From: Panulirus ornatus
Taxonomy: Eukaryota; Arthropoda; Malacostraca; Decapoda; Palinuridae
NCBI RefSeq assembly: GCF_036320965.1
Contig: NC_092235.1
Location: 9,094,651-9,158,650 of the forward strand
Direction: 5' to 3'
Length of the DNA stretch: 64,000 nt
Below the pieces are notes generated by a model that was given only the letters and a program-made list of their open reading frames with translations, was not told the origin of the DNA and did not search any database. Shown here in pieces: positions 34,815-45,275 of the stretch (position 1 is the stretch's first letter; each line of letters starts with the position of its first letter). The position numbers and the translations under genes were made by a program.

Positions 34815-37600
34815 TTAGCAGCAAGATCTATATAGGTTTTTAGTTTTGTAATATATTGGCACTGGATGTTGTCCAGGTTGTATATTAAACATGTTACCTG
34901 GGTGATCTATTCCCAGGAGATTGTTGAAGTAATCAATCCAGTGAGTATGATGTATTTGAAATCGCTCTACTTGTCTTTCAAACAATTTCCTCCAGTAGAT
35001 GTTTAGAGGAGGGATTCGTGCTCTCTCGTGAAGTTCTATGTTCCTGATGAACTCGTGCCATTTGATGTTAAAAACCCAACGTAGAGCTTTGTTCTGAATG
35101 ATTTGGAGTGCACGGATGCTGGATTTGGCTCCGAGTTCGAGAGCTGAAGGGGCGTATGTGATAAGTGGTCGTATTAATGCTTTGTAGAGGTGCAATTTGG
35201 TTTTGAATTGCGCCTCTCTGAATCTATACAATTTTGCGAGCTCCGCTCTCGCAATAGCCGCTCTACACTGTATATGTCGGTTCATTCTCAGGTGTACATC
35301 ATAGTTTAGGCCCAGGACAGTGTTGATGTTTGAGATGGGAATGGGTAAATGTCGGTGTATACGGGAGTGTAGGTAAACATTACTTATGTTGTATCTCTGA
35401 CGTACATTAAAGTAAGATATGTTGGATTTTGCAGGATTTTTTTTAATCCTCCATGTTAACTCCCAGAGAGAAACGTGGTCAATTTCCTGTTGGGTTCTAT
35501 TGATTAAGTGTGTGAGGGTTCTGGCTCTGATTAGATGTGTGACATCATCTGCATATTGGAGAGTGATGGAGTCCAGGTGTATAGGATTGGGAAGATCATT
35601 TGTGTAGAGTGTGTAGAGAGTGGGGGCCAGCACGGAGCCTTGAGGTACACCGGCATTAAGGAAGAAGTAGTTTGAGTAAATGTTTCTGTATTTGATTCGG
35701 GTTTTTCTGTTGCTAAGATAGTTAGAGAGAAGCTTAATGGTGGGTCGTGGGAGTTGGAATTGGGTGCTTAGTTTATACCTCAATCCATCGTGCCACACGG
35801 TGTCAAAGGCTTTTTCAACATCTTTTGTGATGAGTGCGGTCATTTTGTGTGTCCGCGTGTTGTTTCTTATGTAGTTCGTAATAATGTTGAGTTCATCTTG
35901 TGTGGAGCGATGTTGGTGAAAGCCAAACTGTTTGTGTGAGAGTAGGTTGTTGTTTGTAAGGTGTTGTCTAAGTCTGTTGTTTAAGATTCTTTCAAATGTC
36001 TTCCCAATGGACTCAAGTAGGCTGATGGTCTGTAGTTCATGGGGTCTCTGTTGGATTTGTTGGGTTTTGGTATCATTGTGGTTGTTGCAGATTTGAAGGC
36101 CGCGGGAAAATAGCCAGAGGCTAGTGCCACGTTGAAGAGGAAGGTGATGGCTCTAATAGCGTTGTCAGGGAGATGGGTGAGTAGCTGGTAACCAATGCCT
36201 GAATTACCTGGGGCTACTTTGGGTGATTTGAGGAGGAGGAATTTGACCTCGTTCGATCTTATAGGAGTTGTGAGAAGGTGGTTGTGTGAAAGCGATTGAA
36301 GGTGTATGATCTGTTCTGGGTAGAAGTGACTGGGTCTGTTTTGTATGTGTTGTGTGACAATTTGAGTGTTTTCGTACGCCACAGGGTGAGGGGGGGGGGG
36401 GTGAGGGTGAAAGACACCTTCCCAGAGTTTTTGACAAATGTTGGCAATGTCTTGTGGGTTATGGTGTAGAGTGTTGTCGTCATTTAGCCGATTGAAGTCT
36501 GTTTTGGTATTCTTTTGAGCTTTCGGATTCTGTTCCAAAACTCTTGAGATTTGATTCGGTGTTGTTCTGTTGTGGTGATAAGAGATTTTCAGTGTCTATT
36601 TTGGTCTTCTAGAAGGCTGTTGAGTGTGTGGTTTCGTAGGGATGTGAAGTCGCACTGAACTATGCCCAAACGATATCTGTTTTGCTCAAAGCATCGACGG
36701 TAGCACGAGATGAGTCTAGTTGTTTTGGAAGAAGGGAAGAAGGAGTATCTTGAAGTAAATGAAGATCTGGGGATAGAAATGTTAGCTGCCTGTATGATTG
36801 TTTCGTGTATATGTTCTATTTCTCTGTCTATTAGTGTTATTGGGTGATTTTCGTAGTTTGCGGTGTAAGTGCAGTTGGAGAGAATCTTTTTGAATTTCTC
36901 CCGGTCTGCTCTTTTGTAGTGGTAGTGTGAGGGTGAAGGGACGAGAATAGGGTTAGACGAGAGATGAAGAAAGATGGGGATGTGTTCGGAACCACACAGT
37001 GCTCCTGGAGATGGCAAATTATGAAGATAATTACTGGCTTTGTCGGAGAAGACAAGATCAGGTCTGCTTTCTCCTCCTTGGCCAGTGAAGACAGTGTGGA
37101 AGTAAGGTCCTAGGAAGTTAAGACGTTTGTATGAGTATAAATTGAATGTCATCACCATGAGAATTGTTTCTGTTGTGGTGAAAGGTTCTGTGTTGGGCGT
37201 TGAGGTTAGCTAGAGGGTAGACTGGGATATGTGTGTGACTGAATACTGTGTAGAGATCATGGAGTGGAATGGTATTGTTGGGTCGAGAGTATGTAGTGCA
37301 AAAGATAATGAAGCCACATATTGTACTCATCTTAACTGCTAGAAAGTGTTGGTATTGCCATGAGGTGGCGAGGTATTCGTGTTCGATGGTGTTGCGTATG
37401 AGAATGGTGACTCCCTCGTGTCTACTGTCTGGAGACTGTCGTGATGTATACCCGCAATGTCTAATTTTGTATCCGTTGGTGATACATGTGATGTTAAGTA
37501 TCAGAACATCGGGTCTCTTCCCTTCGAGGAGAGTGGCAATCAGATGACGGCCATTGTGATAGCTGCGCACGTTAAACTGTTAGATTTGTAGCATTTTACG
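34815..37600 (-). pseudogene. Jockey-type ORF2 (endonuclease-reverse transcriptase), frameshifted
   Basis: Fragments in order on the minus strand: endonuclease N-terminal part (37570-37118; MRSYHNGRHL start region and EGVTILIRN), endonuclease C-terminal part (37158-36589; PDLVFSDK and SEHIPIFL in place of the SDH motif), RT start (36538-35981; KVAPGNSGIGYQLL, MIPKPNKSNRDPMNYRP), and RT core to C-terminus (35843-34815). The core has motif A VEKAFDTVWHDGL, motif B AGVPQGSVLAPTLY and motif C LQYADDVTHL. Frame changes near 37130, 36560 and 35990-35850 disable it. Confidence 0.85.
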
Positions 37601-37763
37601 ACTTCTGGAAGTTTATTGGCCTTCTGTGTCTGTTGTCGATGAATGCCGTTGACGAACCGTTTGAGTGTTTCACGTGTATCATGTTTCTAGTCTTGGGTCG
37701 GGATATATCTGTTGAGGGGTCAGGAGAGGGGCGAGGGGAGGGGAGAGGGTCATTGTCGATAAT

Positions 37764-39155
37764 TTAGGGGTCGAGGTTGATCGTTGGTGGGTTGTCTGGT
37801 GTGTCGGCAAGGTCAAGTGCTGGGGCTCCTCTGAGAGGGTTAGGCGCGGGACGGATGTATGGGGAGGGGGGAGGGGGGAGGGGGGGATTGGTGAGTGGTT
37901 GATCGGGAGGAACTGTCGTGTTGGTGGAAGTTGGGACGGTGGGGGTGGGAGAGGAATCGATATTTGGAGAGACAGTTGGATTGCTGGTGTCGGGTTGGGG
38001 GCTTGAGGATGGAGTTGTGTTAGGGGGTGCGGAGGGGGTATTGGAAGTTGGGAGGGTGACAGGTTGAGTAGTTCGGGGAGAGTTGGAAGTGTTACTGGCG
38101 GTCTCCTGGGATACGTTTTCGTTAGGGGTAAGGACGAGACAGGGGTCGGTGAGGGATGGTTGGTGGCGGGGAGCTGAGGAGTTCAGGTGGAGTTCGTACA
38201 TTGGGTAGGTTGTTATGAGCAAGAAGCAAATCGAAAATTCTGATGAATTCCGACTTATCTTCCCCGCTCAGGAACAACGCTTTTAGGTAGCACGCATGCA
38301 TCCTACCTTGTAGGGTGAGGAGGTCTGAAGAATTAGTAGTTGGGATAGGAGAAGCTTGGGTGGCAGGGGGAGGAGCAGCAGCAGCAGCAACTGTTGTGTA
38401 GAGGTGAGGGTTTGTGGAAGGAGGTGAGTTGGATTTTTGTGCCTGACGCACTGCGCGGAGTTACTCCTTCTTACGTGGGCACAGCTCAGATACAGCAACG
38501 TGTCTACCTTTACAGTTGACACACTTCGCTGCCTGAGCCTTGCACTCACGAAAACCATGACCAGTTTCCGCGCATTGACTACAGGTTTGGTGGGGTTCTT
38601 TACAGTTCTTAGTCTCATGTCCGTATTTCAGACATTTGAAACATTGTTGTACGTCAAGATGTTCATCTTTCTTCAGGGATTTTGCAGGCACAGACATCAT
38701 GGGGAACAGGACTCCCCGGGAGAGCAGGCGATCGGCCTCGGTCGGGTTTGAACATTGTATCTTTATTGATCTGGAGTTATTCGCTTTATAGACGTTGATG
38801 ACATTAACGTCATTGTTTTCACCATTGATGGCTTCAACAATCTCCGAAGGGCTGAGGGACAAGATAGATTCATCAACATTGTAGGCAATAATAGTACATC
38901 TAGCTTGAAGGGGCAGTGGTCCTGAACGATTTGGTAGTTGTTTTTAGCTAGTTCATCAAGGAGAGGCTTGGATAGGATTTTATCTAAATCACTATCTTTG
39001 CCCAAGCAAATCTTAAACTGGTATTTGTTCGAGGGGAATTGAATGACCCTAGTAGGACGGATCTCAGTGGTCTTAAAGACGATGGCCAGGAGTTCGAACG
39101 TGGAAGGAGGGGGACAATCAGTTTTGAGGGATTTTAGACGTATGTCGGGCGGCAT
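37764..39155 (-). pseudogene. Jockey-type ORF1 (Gag-like nucleic-acid-binding protein), frameshifted
   Basis: Reads on the minus strand from an ATG at 39155 in one frame (to about 38860), then a second frame (38862-38461), then others (38451-38122, 38222-37764). The middle segment has three zinc knuckles, CFKCLKYGHETKNC, CSQCAETGHGFREC and CVNCKGRHVAVSELC, after a FKTTEIRPTRVIQF-type region typical of Jockey ORF1. The C-terminal part is Pro/Ser/Thr-rich. In active elements this protein packages element RNA. At least two frameshifts and a stop (38461) disable this copy. Confidence 0.82.
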
Positions 39156-39611
39156 GTTGGTGGCATCAGTGTCCTAGTGCGAGAAAACGTGAGTGAGGGA
39201 GGCTCGACGGTCCAAGGTAAGGGAGAGATAAGAGATAGTGTGAGGGTCTCCACCCCGTCAGGTGAGAACAGGTCCACTCCAGCCTCCACTCCTCAGGAAA
39301 ATGAGTTTTCCAGAATGGGTTGGGGAAGCTGGGGTAGAGATTGCTCAAGCCAAACGGTTGAGAGATGGATGATGGATGATAAAATATAAGAAAATAAAAA
39401 AGGGATGTGAAGATGGAGTGGAGGCAACGCGGGGGTGTGGGGAGCAGCGAGGGTGGTGAGGGAACAGCCTGCCGGCGTCGTCACCGTAACGGTCTCCCGC
39501 GGGAAGGACCAACGCGGGAGGCAACGTTACAATCCACTTCTTTCTTCGGTCTTCTCTCTTCTTTCTTCTTTCTTCGTGGGATCTGGAGGTTAATCCTCCA
39601 TCATCCACGTG

Positions 39612-39641
39612 GTTAGGTTAGGTTAGGTTAGGTTAGGTTAG
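39612..39641. repeat. Interstitial telomere-type (TTAGG)n
   Basis: Six GGTTA units in a row, equal to (TTAGG)n, the arthropod telomere repeat, at the 5' side of the minus-strand Jockey-type element. A shorter AACCTAACCTAACCT occurs at 47027-47041. Confidence 0.9.
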
Positions 39642-39924
39642 GAGCAGCAAGAACCTTCTCGAATGGCTAGAAAAGATGATGTATACATAGGAACATTCTT
39701 ATATATACCGGGTCAGATGGACGTAAAAGTAGCAGTTGTACCTTCTGTGCCTATCATCGTGTGCTTTTTGTGAAATATGCATTTTTCTTTGTATGTATCT
39801 TATGGAACATAGACAACACAGCAAGCTCTATCTTATGACACCATCATATTTTACTTTTTTCCCTATATACATAGAGATAATTGTATAAAATTGCCTTTCA
39901 ACCTTCATCTGGATCAAGTGAGGC

Positions 39925-40185
39925 AGGGTGGGCGGAGCTTATGGCTTTTCTTCAGCCAATAGGGAGGCAGTTTGTGTCTGCTAGTGCATAAATCGTGCTC
40001 GCACCACCGAAGACGACATTACCTAATTACTGATACTTTTCCCAAACAATACATAGGAATTTCATCCTTACAACTTATCAAACTATATCAAATGCAGCCC
40101 TCTCATTGGTAGATCATTGTCAACCAATGGCAAGCACGTATTCCACCATATATAGAGGCACCGAGACCCGTTAAACCCCGTTTTC
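39925..40185 (+). promoter_or_regulatory. Orphan Pol II promoter-like block
   Basis: In order on the plus strand: GGGCGG (39929-39934), GCCAATAGG (about 39954), an inverted CCAAT (TCATTGG, about 40103), CAACCAATGG (about 40120) and a TATA box in CCATATATAGAGGC (about 40146-40159). Spacing of the last CCAAT and TATA is typical of a strong Pol II promoter. No coding region follows: a LINE 3' UTR starts at 40280. It may belong to a lost gene or to an unrecognised RNA. Function is inferred from motifs only. Confidence 0.45.
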
Positions 40186-40279
40186 AAATCTCCAGTCTAC
40201 AAAAAAGGACTTTAACTGGCCTTCCTTTCCACGCTTAACACACCCACCCACTACTACCACAAACACACACTCCCATTAC

Positions 40280-40545
40280 TTGTATACTTTATTTACTTAT
40301 AATTTCTCGCTGTATCCCGCGTTAGCGAGGCAGCGAAAGGAATCACACGAAAGAATGGGCCAACCCTCCCACATACACATGTATACACATGCACGTGCAG
40401 AAACGCCCATATACATTACCTATGCATTTCAACCTATACATATTCATACATACACATACATATATATACACATGTACATACTTCATACTTACTGCTTTCA
40501 TTCATTCTCGTCGCCACCCCGCCACATTTATTCATACTTTATACA
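40280..40545 (-). mobile_element. RTE-like LINE, 3' UTR only (long type)
   Basis: Minus-strand copy containing only the distal 3' UTR and hairpin (CGCGTTAGCGAGGCAGCG at about 40319), diverged from the others. A 5'-truncated insertion without coding sequence. Confidence 0.75.
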
Positions 40546-40547
40546 TA

Positions 40548-40784
40548 TCTTTTTTTTTCTTTCATACTCTTCGCCATTTCCCGCGTTAGTGAGGTAGCAT
40601 TAAGAACAGAGGACTAAGCCTTTGCGGGAATATCCTCTCTGTTCCTTCTCTTGGAAAATTAAAAAAAAAAAAAAAAGACAGAGGAGGATTTCCAGCCCCC
40701 CCACTCCCATCCCTTTTAGTCGCCTTCTACGATACGCAGGGAATACTTGTGAAGTATTCTTTCTCCCCTATCTCCAGGGATTAT
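40548..40784 (-). mobile_element. Short LINE-derived (SINE-like) element, full length
   Basis: Same structure as 23088-23344. The LINE 5'-UTR head is at the right (about 40784-40690), a poly(T/A) centre follows, and the hairpin tail is at the left (GCGTTAGTGAGGTAGC near 40580). Some substitutions. (TA)n follows at its 5' side. Confidence 0.85.
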
Positions 40785-40915
<131 letters not shown>

Positions 40916-42980
40916 TTTTTTTGCTTTGTCGCCGTCTCCCGCGCCTGCGAGGTAGCGCAAGGAAACAGACGAAAGAAATGGCCCAACCCACCCCCATACA
41001 CATGTATATACATACGTCCACACACGCAAATATACATACCTACACAGCTTTCCATGGTTTACCCCAGACGCTTCACATACCTTGATTCAATCCACTGACA
41101 GCACGTCAACCCCAGTATACCACATCGATCCAATTCACTCTATTCCTTGCCCTCCTTTCACCCTCCTGCATGTTCAGGCCCCGATCACACAAAATCTTTT
41201 TCACTCCATCTTTCCACCTCCAATCTGGTCTCCCTCTTCTCCTCGTTCCCTCCACCTCCGACACATATATCCTCTTGGTCAATCTTTCCTCATTCATGCT
41301 CTCCATGTGCCCAAACCATTTCAAAACACCCTCTTCTGCTCTCTCAACCACGCTCTTTTTATTTCCACACATCTCTCTTACCCTTACGTTGCTTACTCGA
41401 TCAAACCACCTCACACCACACATTGTCCTCAAACAACTCATTTCCAGCACATCCATCCTCCTGCGCACAACTCTATCCATAGCCCACGCCTCGCAACCAT
41501 ACAACATTGTTGGAACCACTATTCCTTCAAACATACCCATTTTTGCTTTCCGAGATAATGTTCTCGACTTCCTCACATTCTTCAAGGCTCCCAGGATTTT
41601 CGCCCCCTCCCCCACCCTATGATCCACTTCCGCTTCCATGGTTCCATCCGCTGCCAGGTCCACTCCCAGATATCTAAAACACTTTACTTCCTCCAGTTTT
41701 TCTCCATTCAAACTTACCTCCCAATTGACTTGACCCTCAACCCTACCGTACCTAATTACCTTGCTCTTATTCACATTTACTCTTAACTTTCTTCTTTCAC
41801 ACACTTTACCAAACTCAGTCACCAGCTTCTGCAGTTTCTCACATGAATCAGCCACCAGCGCTGTATCATCAGCGAACAACAACTGACTCACTTCCCAAGC
41901 TCTCTCATCCACAACAGACTTCATACTTGCCCCTCTTTCCAAAACTCTTGCATTCACCTCCCTAACAACCCCATCCATAAACAAATTAAACAACCATGGA
42001 GACATCACACACCCCTGCCGCAAACCTACATTCACTGAGAACCAATCACTTTCCTCTCTTCCGACACGTACACATGCCTTACATCCTCGATAAAAACTTT
42101 TCACTGCTTCTAACAACTTTCCTCCCACACCATATATTCTTAATACCTTCCACAGAGCATCTCTATCAACTCTATCATATGCTTTCTCCAGATCCATAAA
42201 TGCTAAATACAAATACATTTGCTTTTCTAAGTATTTCTCACATACATTCGTCAAAGCAAACACCTGATCCACACATCCTCTACCACTTCTGAAACCACAC
42301 TGCTCTTCCCCAATCTGATGCTCTGTACATGCCTTCACCCTCTCAATCAATACCCTCCCATATAATTTACCAGGAATACTCAACAAACTTATACCTCTGT
42401 AATTTGAGCACTCACTCTTATCCCCTTTGCCTTTGTACAATGGCACTATGCACGCATTCCGCCAATCCTCAGGCACCTCACCATGAGTCATACATACATT
42501 AAATAACCTTACCAACCAGTCAATAATACAGTCACCCCCTTTTTTAATAAATTCCACTGCAATACCATCCAAACCTGCTGCCTTGCCGGCTTTCATCTTC
42601 CGCAAAGCTTTTACTACCTCTTCTCTGTTTACCAAATCATTTTCCCTAACCCTCTCACTTTGCACACCACCTCGACCAAAACACCCTATATCTGCCACTC
42701 TATCATCAAACACATTCAACAAACCTTCAAAATACTCACTCCATCTCCTTCTCACATCACCACTACTTGTTATCACCTCCCCATTTGCGCCCTTCACTGA
42801 AGTTCCCATTTGCTCCCTCGTCTTACGCACTTTATTTACCTCCTTCCAGAACATCTTTTTATTCTCCCTAAAATTTAATGATACTCTCTCACTCCAACTC
42901 TCATTTGCCCTCTTTTTCACCTCTTGCACCTTTCTCTTGACCTCCTATCTCTTTCTTTTATACATCTCCCACTCAATTGC

Positions 42981-42982
<2 letters not shown>
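40916..42982 (-). mobile_element. RTE-like LINE, 5'-truncated in the linker
   Basis: Minus-strand copy from the linker between endonuclease and RT (truncated at a GCAATTGAGTGGGAG segment, 42982) to the short-type 3' UTR and hairpin at 40925. (TA)n lies on both sides. Confidence 0.92.
41106..42980 (-). pseudogene. LINE reverse transcriptase, nearly intact
   Basis: About 620 codons of linker, complete RT and C-terminal domain. Only one disabling change is visible inside the retained part, a CAG-to-TAG nonsense at 42947-42945 (lost in a Lys/Arg-rich linker). RT motifs are complete: MDLEKAYDRVD, GLRQGCVMSP, FADDTALVAD. The endonuclease is absent through truncation, so the copy cannot move by itself. 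A frame from an internal start could still yield a polymerase. Confidence 0.88.

Positions 42983-43058
<76 letters not shown>
42983..43058. repeat. (TA)n microsatellite
   Basis: TA run exactly at the truncated 5' end of the preceding LINE. Confidence 0.97.
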
Positions 43059-43060
<2 letters not shown>

Positions 43061-43239
43061 TATATCTATATATAAACACAACAATGGACATACATAGGAA
43101 ATATTCCATCTAATCTTTTTGTTTAATTTTTTCGTTTGGTGTTATTTGTTGGACTTTCTAAGACTTTTTATTTCTGGTTGCTTACCCTAGCTTTTGAATC
43201 AATTATTTGATTTGATTGTTAGTTGTTTATTTTGGCTTA

Positions 43240-43700
43240 TTTAGATGTTATTTTCAATATCACTGGCGTTTATCATGGTCAACGCCATCTTCACTACATC
43301 ACCACAATCATTTTGAATATCAATGGCTTTTCTGTGGTTTAAGGCTATTTTCACATCTTCATAGTCATCTTGTTTTCATCATCAATGACGTTTATCTTGG
43401 TCAAAGACTATCTTCACTACATCGTTATAGTTATCTCATTTTCAATATCATTAGCGTCTATCTGGTTAAAAGCCATCTTCACTACTTCTTCATAATCATA
43501 TTATCTTCAGTGTCACTAGATTATTTTTTGGTCAAAGGCAATCCTCATTACATCCTTGTAGAAAGTCACTTTCACAGCACTGAACTCTATCTTAATGAAA
43601 ATCTATCTTCACTACATCCTCACAGTCATCTCGTGTTCAACATCAGTGGCCTTTATCTTGGTCAAGGCCATCTTCACTACATCCTCATAAATATCTTACT
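43240..43700. repeat. Degenerate ~65-bp tandem repeat, 7-8 units
   Basis: Units share GTTTATCTTGGTCAA, GCCATCTTCACTACATC and a following CTCATTTTCAATATCA-like segment, at roughly 60-70 bp spacing with many substitutions. An old decaying satellite. The open plus-strand frame across it (43216-43734) follows from the repeat. Confidence 0.75.
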
Positions 43701-43710
43701 TTGGACATAT

Positions 43711-43748
43711 CTTGCCTTTCAGATGGATTCCTGATATACCAACTTATA

Positions 43749-43809
<61 letters not shown>

Positions 43810-43845
43810 TTACTATACTTTGTCGCTGTCTCCCGCGTTTGCGAG

Positions 43846-43921
<76 letters not shown>

Positions 43922-43962
43922 CTGAATGTAAGTTGGTATATCAGGAACCCATCTGAAAGGTG
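43711..43962. repeat. Palindrome enclosing (TA)n and a minimal LINE tail
   Basis: Two inverted arms of about 40 bp (containing CCTTTCAGATGG and GATATACCAACTTA on the left, their reverse complement on the right near 43930-43962) enclose two (TA)n runs (43755-43801, 43850-43917). Between them lie only about 48 bp of LINE: a T tract and the 3' hairpin (43802-43849). The LINE piece is the shortest insertion seen here. The arms do not match any other repeat I noticed. Confidence 0.8.
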
Positions 43963-44227
43963 AACCTTATATAAACTACATTGCACCTTACACGTAAATA
44001 GAATCATCAAACTTCACTATATTAGCTTTACTATATTGAAATATAAACAAGGTCTAACCGAGGTTACTTGGTTGAGCAAGACGTGAGAATATCATCAATT
44101 GGCCCTCCAGCCCTGGGTTGAAATTGTCGTTCTGACGTATTTCGAGTTCAGTGCTGGTACAGGACCATTGATTAAAGGACTATCTTGTTAGTCTGTGTAA
44201 CTTCGCCTGACCCAATCCACGTCTTCA

Positions 44228-44944
44228 ATGGCTTTCTGTTACTACAAACGGGATTACAAAGGAAAGGCTTCCTTTGTTAGTTTCATGAATACCTTCGTTC
44301 AAATGAAGGGAAAGACTATTACTATGAAGCGGTACCTTATCAGCAGGAAAGAGCTGCAGCAACGGTATGAAAGTTACTGCAAGATACATAACGAGCCCGT
44401 GGCTTCCAACGTAAACATCGGCCGCCATTTGGGTTCACTCGGCATCATGTGTGACACCAAGATTGGACCCGTTGGGAAACAGGAACGATACTATTCTGGT
44501 ATCATGTGGCTCGATGGCGCAGGATCACCAACTGAAATGCAAAGAAAATGGAGAAAGCCGCCCAAACGTATCATGAAGGCCGTGCAAGAGAAGATCGAGA
44601 GGAATCGGTTGAGAGACGATATCGCTCACAGTATATTGAAATTTATGCCCAAGACTTCCCCTGATCTCCAGACACAGCCAGCCACAGAGACCACCAGCCC
44701 CGCTCCCCAGACACAACCAGTCACAGAGACCACCAGCCCCGCTTCCCAGACACAGCCAGTCACAGAGACCACCAGCCCCGCTCCCCAGACACAACCTGTC
44801 ACAGAGACCACCAGCCCCGCTCCCCAGACACAGCCAGACACACAGCCCACCAGCCCCGTCCCCCACACAGAGCCACAAGATCCTGATATTGAGGAAGCAA
44901 ATGAATTTCTCGATGATTTTTTGCTTTCACTGGAGAAGAACTGA
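44228..44944 (+). CDS. 238-codon ORF: possible winged-helix domain plus Thr/Pro/Gln repeat
   Basis: Complete ATG-to-TGA frame. Residues about 12-95 (FVSFMNTF, LISRKELQQRYESYC, GRHLGSLGI, RYYSGIMW) follow the helix-helix-wing pattern of RFX-type and poxvirus-D5-type winged-helix DNA-binding domains. In those a ...Y..YC..... helix is followed by FG..L...G and a YY/YWGI end. This is pattern resemblance, not a search result. Residues 100-135 are Lys/Arg-rich. Residues 144-210 are a 13-residue repeat (TSPAPQTQPVTET, 39-bp DNA period, about 4-5 units). The last 20 residues are acidic. It stands alone, with no transposon ends recognised. It could be a single-exon gene, one exon of a larger gene, or a mobile-element accessory protein. 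Confidence 0.6.
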   Translation: MAFCYYKRDYKGKASFVSFMNTFVQMKGKTITMKRYLISRKELQQRYESYCKIHNEPVASNVNIGRHLGSLGIMCDTKIGPVGKQERYYSGIMWLDGAGSPTEMQRKWRKPPKRIMKAVQEKIERNRLRDDIAHSILKFMPKTSPDLQTQPATETTSPAPQTQPVTETTSPASQTQPVTETTSPAPQTQPVTETTSPAPQTQPDTQPTSPVPHTEPQDPDIEEANEFLDDFLLSLEKN

Positions 44945-45006
44945 TGAGTTCCTTATAGACAGAACAAATTGTTAAAAAAGGAATCTATATAAGTTCACTT
45001 ATGGAG

Positions 45007-45275
45007 TGAGATCTTTGACGGAGCTGTGCTGCCTATAGCACAGCCTACCAAAGGGTGATCTTTGCTGTCGAGCAGTAACCTCATGAGGGCGGAGTCCGGC
45101 TACACTTTCTTTACCGAGGAAAAGATCTCTGCACTAATATTGAGTTTCTCCGTTGGCGTCAGGGTAAACACCCATCCCCCCCGAAGCTTGGTTACCTTTC
45201 CGTGGTGGGGGGGACTTCATGGATTGGGCAGTAGCAACCATCGTTGGTTGCTTCTCTTCAATCCATGAACGAAAA
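45007..45275. other. Two strong hairpins downstream of the 238-codon ORF
   Basis: A perfect 8-bp stem GCTGTGCT/AGCACAGC with a 6-base loop lies at about 45024-45045. A larger foldback at about 45207-45270 has arms CTTCATGGATTG/CAATCCATGAAC and inner arms AGCAACCA/TGGTTGCT around a 3-base loop. Neither matches an snRNA, tRNA or terminator that I know. They may be RNA structure, or terminal palindromes of a small mobile element. Confidence 0.55.

Larger units (their letters stand above)
34731..39600 (-). mobile_element. Jockey-type non-LTR retrotransposon, decayed
   Basis: Minus-strand element with Jockey-clade organisation: ORF1 with three CCHC zinc knuckles, then ORF2 with AP endonuclease and reverse transcriptase, then an A/T-rich tail at about 34731-34640. 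All coding regions carry frameshifts. The 5' boundary is not sharp. GC-richer sequence extends upstream of ORF1 to about 39600, where a (TTAGG)n run begins. It is distinct from the RTE-like family: different RT motifs (YADD, GVPQGSVLAP) and presence of ORF1. Confidence 0.88.

Noticed and set aside
36204..36483. Short extra minus-strand ORFs inside the Jockey-type element
   Set aside because: Alternative frames of the same RT start region; the KVAPGNSGIGYQLL frame is the real one.
44928..44965. Hammerhead-like CTGATGAG at the end of the 238-codon ORF
   Set aside because: No GAAA with a pairing stem follows; the word overlaps the ORF stop by chance.
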